Source: Xiphias gladius (Eukaryota > Chordata > Actinopteri > Istiophoriformes > Xiphiidae). Taken from it: 64,000 bases of DNA. This document shows positions 55,051-64,000 of this stretch, piece after piece. Below the pieces are notes generated by a model that was not told the origin of the DNA, did no database searches, and saw nothing but the letters and a program-made list of their open reading frames with translations. The translations under genes and the position numbers were made by a program. The stretch lies in NCBI RefSeq assembly GCF_016859285.1, contig NC_053407.1:21040215-21104214 (forward strand). Reading direction: 5' to 3'. Each line of letters opens with the position of its first letter. The stretch's first letter is position 1.

Positions 55051-58000
55051 TCACTCATGACGGACACGCTTCCTCGGTGATGCTGGAGAGTCCAGGGAGA
55101 AGGCAGTCGGAGAGACGGGACGGGACTCAGGGATGTACTCTGTCTGATACTTGTCAATATAAGGTTTGGCCACATTCCACACCTGAGTTAGACATATACA
55201 TTTTTATTATATAAAATAACACTTTTCCCTTTAATCTCTATCCTTGTGGAGCTTATATGTACATGGACAGTGTAAACATTTTTTAGTCACTCCAAAAGAG
55301 TCGGCACTTGCCTTCTGGTCAAGTAGGAGACGGTGCACAGCTTCAATGTCTGGAGACATGAATCTGTCTTTAATCCACGGTCTGTTAATGGTAGTAGAGT
55401 AGAGGAAAGGAGAAAGTCAGAATTGGAACAGTGGATAAATATTAACTATCATGTACATCATTTCCGTGGACTTAAAATTGTGTACCTTGACCACATCTGT
55501 TTGACTTACTTGACCACACTGCGCACAAGTTCATAGACCTTCTCTAGTGGAGTGGTGGTACGAAGTGGGCGGAGGAACTCAATACCCTGACAGGCAGCTA
55601 GCAGCTCTATAGCAAGAACTAATCACAGGAAACTTCAGTTAGATTAAGCAAAATGTATAATATTGGTAACTAAATGCTAACTAATTTACCATTTGAGTTC
55701 ATTTGCAATAGGATACCATGTTTTTTATTTCTTATTTATTAAATCCGGTCTTCAGTGGCAATTATTTGTCACAAAATTTAAGTGTTATACAACTTCAGTC
55801 TATTCCAGTGTTTTTTCAGTCTATTCCAACATGCAACAACTATTGTATCTTGTTGTTTCTGTTCTTGTAAATAACAGAGACAAAAAAATTTAGCTACAGA
55901 GGCACTGACTTAGTTATGTATTTTTTTTTAATGTAGTTTTATAGTTAACCACTGTATCCACTCAATGAGCTTGGATTTATGACCATGCAATTGTTTGCTG
56001 ATGCAGCTTCATCCACAGTTTGTGTACACTGGCATGATTCTCAGCACTGTTACCTTTGCACTTTCTTGTTACAGAATCATGAGATGCTGGCCAGTAAGCC
56101 TCTTTGAACAAAAGGCAGTTGCCTTGTGTTGATTTAGAAGCTCACATAAAATAACGTGGTTTTCAGATCATTTAAAAAAAAAAAAAAAAAAAACTGTTAG
56201 AACTAATATTAAATGTGTAGTATTTATACAGTGAATCATCTGTGTAGCAGCTTTTGTAATTGTGAGTTATCATTTTGAAAGTGATGTTTAGTGTGTTATG
56301 TCATTTTATTCACTGTTTATTAGTTGGTGCCCATGTAAAAATATTTCACCGGAGGCCTACAGCACCTACGTTAGAAAACAATGCTATAGTTGATTAAATT
56401 GTAGTTTGTAAACATAATGACTGCATTACCATGTTACCATTTTGATGCTCGCATTTATGCCTCAAAGTCACACACGATTACTTTTATGGGAACTGTAACA
56501 TTATTAGTAACAATAAACTAATAATGGCATTTAAAAAATAAAGAAAGAACCTAACCTTGCTCCACATGCTCTATGACCCTCAGGGCCTTCCTAGCAGCCC
56601 AGCCTCCCATAGACACATGGTCCTCTGTGGCCGCACTAGTGGACAAGGAGTCCACCGAAGATGGATGACACAAAACTTTATTCTCTGAAACTAGACACAG
56701 AAGAAAAATGGACATTTTAAGTTAAGGTTCATGCTAAGACATTCAGCAAAAAGAGATAAATACAGATAAAGATAATGATGAAAGGCTTTTGAACTTTAAA
56801 ACAATCTATCTTTTTGTCAAAAATATTTTACTTGAAATTCATATTCAATATTAAAACCTATTTAATTCTACCAACAAAAAAATCTATTTTATTTGACATG
56901 AAAAAAATAGTAACGCATAATGCACTTTACTCATGCTCATGCTTTATTTTATTTTATTTTTCTGCACACCAACCCAAGGCAGCAGCGGTACAGTGGGCAA
57001 TCATGAAGCCTGAGTTGAGTCCTCCCTCATTGACGAGGAAGGCAGGCAGCTCACTCAGAGAGGGGTTACACAACCTCTCGATCCTCCTCTCACTGATAGA
57101 GGCCAGCTCATGGACCCCAATGGCTAAAAAGTCTAGGGCCTGCGAGGAGGGAAAGGGCAGTGAAAGACAGGAGAACAAAATCTACAACAAATAGCAAAAA
57201 CATTTTTTATGAGTCACAAACCTTAGCTGGATATTCTCCATGGAAATTCCCACCTGAAATGGTCTCACCTCTTTCCGCAAACACCATCTTGTACAGCTGT
57301 TAAGAAAAACACTTAACAAACTGATTTCCAATAAAATACAACATACAATTTGTGGCAGAACCTAGAATTTGTGGTTGAACCAATTTACAATTTTGAGCAC
57401 AGAGACAAAAGTGGCATATTTAGATTCACATAACAGACTTAGCCTCCAGTTTGCAAGTCAGGGAAGGATACAGGGTTGTCAGTGGCACTGTTGATTTCTG
57501 TATTGATGATGTTCTGGACAAATTTTATTGTGTCATTGGTGATTCCATGAACCTGTGTACAGGAAGCGAAAGTTATGCTCAAAATCTTAATCGTCTGCTT
57601 CAGCACTGCATCACTCGTATGGGACCGACCACACAAGAATCCGCCCCAGAGTTTTTCCCTCTCCAAACTGAGAGTCTAAGGATAGAGGGTGTACAGAGTG
57701 CAAAGCCTTCTGGGACTAACTTGTGATTTTGGGATATATAAATAAACTTCACTTGAGGTTACCTGAGGACAGCATCGCATGGTGTAGGCATCCTGGACTC
57801 GGTCACAGAAACGGTGGCTCTCTGGAAAAAAACACCAACACCAGATGACACACGTTAAGTACTCCATGTTTAAGGGTGCAATGCAGGCATAACATTACCA
57901 AAAACTATACTTTATTAATCCCTGTGGGGAAATGCATCCCATTGCATTTAACTCATCCCAAATATCTATGAGGTATTGTACAGTGGAGAGGCATAGTAGA

Positions 58001-61000
58001 ACGCTCCAGGTCTGAAACCAGAACCTTGATCAAGGGCAGTAGCAGACGTATTCCAGTGCTTTGGGTGACACCCGAACCCTGACAAACGTACAGATAACGT
58101 GCAACCTCCACACAGTGTGGTCCCATAAGCCTTAGCTCTGAGCCTGCCTGCTGAGAGGTGGCAGCGCTGCCCAGATGTTATGTGTATAACAATAGCAATG
58201 CGTGACTATTATATCCTGTTCTGTCATCTGTTGTAGAATACGGGTACGTCTTCTGACCTGCAATCTGAGATGGATGGTGATCGGAGTCCAGCAATGAGCG
58301 GAAGCGCAGGGCCACCTCTATCTGTCCTGGGTGGGGCCGCAGCATATGGATTTCTATATGGGAGGAGACCAGAAAATGAGAGACGATGGACAAGATGCAG
58401 GATCTTGAAACGGGGGGTAAATACCTGCTTCTAGTTTTGTGATTTTGTTCACCACCACTGACGCTGCTCACCACTGTCAAAAGCCTTGGTGGTTCCCTTT
58501 AGCACCTCCAGGGTGAGAGCAGCAATGATGTCTGCCTGCTGGGCGATCGCCTGGGCTCGCTCCACGGCCTCCGCCCCCAGAGAGGTAATCATCTGGGTCC
58601 CGTTGATCAGAGCAAGGCCCTGTGAGGGCCAAACAGAGAATGAATGAGAGATCCAGTATTTTCCACTTCAAGAAGCCTCTATTAGAATCCGGTGCAGTGC
58701 GGTGTGCACTGTATTGTGCTGTGTACTTGTAATGTAAACACTATTCATGGTCTTCTAAATTCTGTACCTGAAAAAACACAATGCATTCCCAGTGAACCCT
58801 GGGTTGATTTCTTTAGTACAGGCAAATCGAATATGAGAGAGTGTGGTTGGCAAACATTACCTCTTTAGGCTTTAGTGATATTGGCTTCAGTCCATGGGCT
58901 TCCAGGACCTGGCCGGAGTTGAAAGGAGAAAAAAAACATGTAAAAGGTCAAGGGTCATCAAAAAGCAAACATGTTTTTCTATTGGACACTGCAGCCTTTC
59001 AATCTCATAAGCAAAAGACTCATTTCCTGCAGCATTAAGCAAGTTATTGTTTTAAAACCATGAAAAAGTCATTTTGATCTCACATATTTGGCATCTGCCC
59101 ATCCGCTCTTCGGAGACCACATTTTACCCTCTCCCATCAGCCCCAGGGCCAGGTGAGAGAGGGGTGCCAGGTCTCCGCTAGCACCCACTGTTCCCTTCTC
59201 TGGGACAAAGGAGAGGCAGGAAGCTGCAGGAGCAAAGTAACTTAGAGGTCATGATTCATAAGAAGAGTTATATGACAGTAAGCTTCCCCAATACTAACCC
59301 TCAAACACAAAAACACAAAAGTTATCAGCAGTATCTCACTCAACTGAAGCTGATAGCTCAGGTCAGCTAAGGTTACGTGAGGCCGGTGGGTCCACTTGAG
59401 GCTTACCGTTGAAGGCCTGGATCATGGCATGAAGGGTTTCCAGAGAAATCCCACTGTGCCCTTTGGCCAGAATATTGATCCTCAGAGCAAGCAGCATGCG
59501 GGTCCTCTCTGGGCTTAACGGGTTTCCCACACCTGCACACCACAGCATATCATTGATTATACTGACAAAAACACAGAAGAACCTAAAACACCATGTCAGA
59601 GGCACCAAATGTCTGGATATTTTAAAATCTAAACAAGAAAGTGAAACTTTTATTACCTGCTGAGTGTGACCGCACCAAGTTCTCCTGCAGCTCCCTGTAG
59701 GAAAAAATAGAGCATGGCAGTAAATCAGCACGAAAGAAAGGGCTCATTCTCCAACAGCTGACAAAGAAAACAGATAATAAAATATCGTCTTTACTTGAGC
59801 TTGCTGACAGGAATGACAGTTCGGGCAAACTTTCCAAATCCTGTTGTGATTCCATAGACAACTGATGGCACAGAGAGAGATACAGAGAACTAAGAAACAT
59901 GGAATAATTTCCTTCTGGAGACTGTAGTTTCGCAGCAGCTTGTCAACATTATGATCAATGCATTTAATATCTTTGCAGGCAGACATTTAAAGTCTTCATA
60001 CTTAAAGTTATCTTAACCTTTGTTTTCTTTGACAATGGTGTCCAAAAGGTCTCTGGATTGCACAACTTTTCTTTCTGCCTCCGGCGTCAGCTGAAAATGT
60101 TGGCAAAGGGAATGATTACAGCAAGTCAAAGATTACCGCAGACTAGCCATGACAACAAATACAATTTTTTGATCATTACCTTTATCTTGTAGAGTCCCCT
60201 GCCTAAGTTAACCAAATCCGTCGATGTCAGGCTGCTGCCATCCAAGGAAATATACTGCACAGGAGGATGTGTGTTACATAGATGTAGTCAATATGATAGG
60301 ATTTAAATTTTGGCAGAAAATTGGTAAAACGAACACTTACTTCTCCGGGTTCTTTGTATGCCGCTGTACTATTTCACATGATTTAATTAAGGATCACATT
60401 CAGCAAAATACAGTGTTGCACTATACCAAAAAATAATACATTATTTTATTACAGAAATTATATTTTAAAAAAACGTGTTACATTATTCAACATATATAGA
60501 CTCAGATTTATTTTACCATTTCAAAAGTCAGTGTCAACCACAACTGAAAACAATTTAAAGGCACTGACAAGATGAAAAACAGGTTGAATAAACAGCATTT
60601 AGTAGCCACTATAATTAATATGGCACAAATACACGTTTGAGGATACAGATGAGAAACTCCAGGCTCACAGGGGATAAAGTCGGGAGACATGGTATCTCCT
60701 TCAATAGCTGGAAGTACAAGATAATAACACAAATGATACGCATTTCCTCTTATTGCTTGATAATGTAATGTAATGTGTAATGTAATTAATCAACGTTTCT
60801 TTTCGTCGGCATGTGACTAACTTTGCACAATTACGCGCAAATTACGCGCAGTTAGTGGTAAAACCTCTCCAGTGTCCCCTAAATGTGATGCACACACTTC
60901 TTATACTTTTCATGCATACGGTCATTACCAAGCTCGACAAAGTCATTATCCTCCAGTACATCCTCGATGGAGTCATCCGCGTCCAACAAGCCCAAACCCT

Positions 61001-61175
61001 GGCACCTGCGCACAACGAAACGAGTGTCCTTCACGGCCGCGATGCCGCCGTTGTCTGGCTTATTTTTGATGTAGCGTTTGAGCGCCTCTTGCCCGAGCCA
61101 ACGGATGGTGTTGGTGGTGTCCCGGCACGGCACTGCCAGCCACTCATCTCGGATGTGGACGGTAAAACGAGGCAT
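55051..61175 (-). CDS. hal: histidine ammonia-lyase (histidase)
   Basis: Catalyses non-oxidative removal of ammonia from L-histidine to give trans-urocanate, the first step of histidine breakdown, in the cytosol. Twenty coding exons: 60929-61175, 60633-60707, 60341-60363, 60180-60254, 60018-60090, 59795-59861, 59657-59694, 59407-59532, 59084-59223, 58861-58908, 58472-58619, 58258-58353, 57763-57821, 57472-57552, 57222-57287, 56974-57139, 56556-56690, 55510-55618, 55312-55381, 55051-55182. All are in phase and total 657 residues, the same as human. The autocatalytic MIO cofactor triad Ala-Ser-Gly is at residues 256-258 in [14 protein letters not shown]. Other family motifs are [25 protein letters not shown] and [19 protein letters not shown]. 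Relative to human the N-terminal part is 3 residues longer near residue 105 and the tail is shorter. The last intron has a GC donor. Confidence 0.98.
57897..58150. repeat. degenerate retroelement-like segment in hal intron
   Basis: It begins CTATACTTTATTAATCCCTG, then TGGGGAAATGC. This is a motif I recognise from 3' ends of fish retroelements. A related ACTTTATTGTTCCC word begins a similar AT-rich stretch at about 29090 in metap2 intron 7. No frame or clear boundaries are left. Confidence 0.35.
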
Positions 61176-62500
61176 GGCGCTTCAGCGGGACTCTGCTGCA
61201 GTGAGCGCTGCTCGCCGCTCTGCAAGGTACCACCTTCAGCCACGTTAGGTTTTGCCACCAATCAGACGCACCCCTTGGGAGTCCCGCCTCGCCGGTGTCA
61301 CACCTCTGGGGACCACTGACCTCCACAGGTCAGTCACACAGATATTTGGACATGTTGATATAAATGAGTTCAGTTGGAGTAACCGCAACAAAAGCCAAAC
61401 GTGATGAGTGAATTAAATGAAGTGAGTTAAACAGTTCGCAGACATTGTATGTATTAGTTGACAGGAAGCCTGTATTTTACTTAAAGTGTTACAAGCGAAC
61501 CAATCATTGTTGTACTACCAACAACAAAATCAAGTATCTACTGTAGTTGCTTGTTGTGATGGCAGAGAAGTTTATTCTCAAAATGACTTAATACAAATGT
61601 ATTAACAAATTAACTAAGTGAAATGAGAGATAACAGTAAAGTATCCTATTACTAGTGATGCCCTTACCTTCTATCAAACATTTTGAGGGCAGGTAACTGT
61701 CATAGGAGGTGGACACAATATTATGAACATTTGGAACCACATTTTTTTGATTCAACATAATGTTAGGTGGTAGGGGGTGCAACAGTTTAATATGATGTGA
61801 TTAGATCGGACCTTTTTTTTAAGGCAAAGATTGCGTTCATCACAAAAATGTCACATTCTACCCACAATTTGATTTAAATGAAATGGATTTTAATAAATTC
61901 AGTTCTTTCAAAAGAATTCTCAACCATTGTAAGTTGTAAAAGAAAAAAAAAAACTAAGTTGATTCAGGTAACAACTCTCAAACACAAATCCTTAAAGCGA
62001 GACACTGAAGGAATGGCATTTATTCACAAGGCCAAACTATAGTGTCAAATGACAGCTGCTCAGTGTATCTATATGATATTTTCAACAATTTCTTCAAGGA
62101 TGCAATCTATCCCCGTATGTCGCTCTGCAGACTCACTCTCACAAAAATCTTCTTAATGTCAAAAGGCCTTTTAAGTTTTTTGTATTTGTGTAAATCGGGT
62201 TTTAGCAGGTGTATTGTTTTTTTATGCTGCTATTAGGTAGCCAACAGCTAAACCTCCTTAACCTGTGGCTCAAAAAATGACCATAGTTTTGCATCAATGA
62301 CAGGAGGCTTGCAAGTGTTAATAAAAACCTGAGCATGTGTTCTCAAGGATCCCGCTTCATTTAATAGCAGGGTTATAAATCCAGCCAACAATGTTACCTT
62401 TCCTTTACCTAATCTCAAATTACTCAAACATGAGATGGATTAGATGCAATGCTACCAACAACTTTTAAAATCTTTCTGCCTAAATGTACCCATCTCTCGT

Positions 62501-62612
62501 TGTCCCCGTGGACCGAGTGGTCTAAGGCGTACTCCATGTGTTTGCAGCTGATTCATGCCAGCTGAAGACCTTTGTTGCGTGTCATCACCCTTTGCTCTTC
62601 CAGTCTGTCTCT
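62501..62612 (+). repeat. tRNA-derived SINE fragment
   Basis: The head TGTCCCCGTGGACCGAGTGG, followed by TCTAAGGCG, resembles a tRNA-Ser/Leu 5' half. It is followed by GACCTTTGTTGCGTGTCATC and CCCTTTGCTC, close to the tail of a common percomorph SINE (CCCTTTGCTGCATGTCATCC type). The box B region is degenerate, so it is not a functional tRNA. Confidence 0.65.
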
Positions 62613-62975
62613 AATATTAAATAAAGGTAAAAATGCCCCAAATACTATACCCAGACAATCTAAAATCTTACACAAGACGTCCAGTTTTAGCGGCCTAATC
62701 ATGGTGCTTCTGCCCTGCACAGAAACCATAAATAAGAGCATTAAGTGGACATGCAACAACTGCAATTATTTATTATATCATTGTTTGATATTTTGTGTAA
62801 ATAGGCTAATCACCCGTCTTTGTTAATATTGACAAACATATTCAAAATAACCCAAATGCAATTCCTGCATTCTTTTTTCAAATGAAATATATTTGTTTCT
62901 CAATTTCTCCCACAATAATTGACAAAAAAAACAAAAAAGGACCAAAAAGAAAAAAAAAGCTAAAAAAAGAGAACT

Positions 62976-63012
62976 GAATAATGATAATGATGATAATAAT
63001 AATAATAATAAC

Positions 63013-63045
<33 letters not shown>
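62976..63045. repeat. compound trinucleotide microsatellite (AAT/GAT then AGT)
   Basis: ATAATGATAATGATGATAAT-type units are followed by about ten AGT units. On the minus strand this gives spurious leucine-, isoleucine- or threonine-rich open frames that are not genes. Confidence 0.85.
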
Positions 63046-63046
<1 letters not shown>

Positions 63047-63439
63047 TACACGACATTAAAATGCATACATCCTCTTCGCCTGTGTCTTTTGTGACATGTG
63101 AACTACCTCCAGCCTGTAAATCGGTATTTTCCAATCTTCAAAAATTCATTACTATTGTACAAAAGATGCATTTCTTTATTAAAAAAAAAATAAAGAATTG
63201 ATCGGGTCACTCAATTGGAAAGTATTGCACGAAGTGTCCCGGTATCCCGGTGCACGTTTGCTCTACTTCGCAGCGATGCAGCGGCTCACAACAGCTCAGC
63301 AGTGAAAGTAAACAGGGTGAGACCCTAAAACCATGTGACCTTCGGGCCGCGAGTGGAAGTGTTGGAAGTAACGAGGCGCCCCTGAACGCACCACGCTAGC
63401 CCGAGGACCGATGATGTCAGTTTACGGGCCGTAGGAGTT

Positions 63440-63787
63440 TCTGCATCACCATGTGTGCCGATCTTGTGTGAGCAGGCCTACTGCTGGCAGGCAGCAGGCA
63501 GGCAGGCAGGCAGCAGGCAGGCAGGCAGGCAGGCAAAGGAGAAGAGGAGGGGAGGAAAAGTGTGTTTACACAGACGGCAAACTGCCTGGGGAATCGTAGG
63601 GGAGAGGAAGTCAGCCGGCTCTGTGTCTGCCTGCTCCAACTTCCTGCTCAGAAAAAGAAAAAGCCCAGGATCCTATTTCAGTCCGGCACAACGGTGTAGA
63701 CCAGAAGTAAGCATGGAAAAACAAGGAATCACAGAAGCTTCACCGTAAAGTTTCGCGGAGGGAAAAGACGAAGTCAGAGATCGCAGG
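63440..63787 (+). other. probable non-coding first exon and promoter of the next gene
   Basis: The DNA becomes GC-rich and CpG-bearing. A good donor (ATCGCAG|GTAACG) lies at 63787/63788 on the plus strand. Inside are short frames opened by ATGs at 63451 (MCADLV then stop) and 63713 (MEKQGITEASP then stop), and a longer 97-codon frame made largely of a CAGG repeat. None resembles a known protein, so I read this as a 5' UTR exon. By human gene order (HAL, LTA4H, ELK3) the gene could be lta4h or elk3, but nothing in the sequence decides this. Confidence 0.45.
63485..63534. repeat. (CAGG)n repeat in putative 5' UTR exon
   Basis: Roughly twelve CAGG/CAGC units form a tetranucleotide microsatellite inside the proposed non-coding first exon at the right edge. 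If transcribed it would lie in the 5' UTR of the next gene. Confidence 0.8.
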
Positions 63788-64000
63788 TAACGTAACATAA
63801 ACTGACACTTTCTATGAACGGCGCTTTGTTTGCTAATTGGCGGCTTGTAGACGGTGAAATAATGCACGGCCAGTTGTCTCAGCGACCGCATTCACGCTTC
63901 GTGTGAAGCGTCTTGGGTGTAAAGTGTTTTCCCTTGTGTTCGACGTTTCGGATCGAGTGTATTTTTTAACTCTTGAAGCCAGACTAGTGCCGATCTCGAT

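Larger units (their letters stand above)
61176..63439. other. hal upstream region and gap to the next gene
   Basis: The first 150 bases above 61175 are GC-rich and probably hold the hal 5' UTR and promoter. The rest is AT-rich and non-coding. A SINE lies at 62501-62612. A trinucleotide tract (AAT/GAT then AGT) occupies 62976-63045. GC content rises again from about 63220 towards the next gene. Confidence 0.55.

Noticed and set aside
62501-62560. Possible tRNA-Ser/Leu gene
   Set aside because: Only the 5' half is tRNA-like and it runs into a SINE tail.
62823-63134. Leucine- or isoleucine-rich open frames on the minus strand
   Set aside because: They are produced by the AAT/AGT microsatellite.

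Overview
This window is nuclear DNA from a teleost fish, probably a percomorph. The evidence is the gene content (fgd6, metap2, ntn4, hal), the short introns with vertebrate splice signals, a split tRNA-Tyr, and many copies of fish-type dispersed repeats: foldback elements, tRNA-derived SINEs and a Tc1-like remnant. There are no bacterial operons, CRISPR arrays or insertion sequences. All protein-gene models below come from reading splice sites and codon phase by eye.

Layout, left to right. (1) 75-13881, minus: fgd6, a Rho-family guanine nucleotide exchange factor. It has 14 exons here and runs off the left edge before its FYVE and second PH domains. (2) 15355-24262, minus: a gene of the C3orf20/FAM194 family, nearly complete, with two junctions I could not close. 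(3) 25406-31867, plus: metap2, methionine aminopeptidase 2, complete in 11 coding exons. It diverges from gene 2 across about 1.1 kb that looks like a shared promoter. (4) 34533-42403, minus: ntn4, netrin-4, complete in 10 coding exons. (5) 42404-55050: a 12.6-kb gene-poor interval with repeats and, at 50624-50712, a tRNA-Tyr(GTA) gene with a 16-nt intron. (6) 55051-61175, minus: hal, histidine ammonia-lyase, complete in 20 coding exons and 657 residues. (7) 63440-63787, plus: a probable non-coding first exon of a gene that continues beyond the right edge.

The genes are unrelated in function: signalling to the cytoskeleton, an uncharacterised protein, N-terminal methionine removal, basement-membrane signalling and histidine breakdown. 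The interest lies in gene order. fgd6-metap2-ntn4-hal follows human 12q22-q23. The C3orf20-like neighbour, however, is what flanks the paralogue FGD5 on human 3p25, while VEZT and USP44, which sit here in human, are not seen. I found no new defence or mobile system. The strongest unusual items are the paralogon footprint, a GC-AG intron and microexons in hal, and several long foldback repeats.
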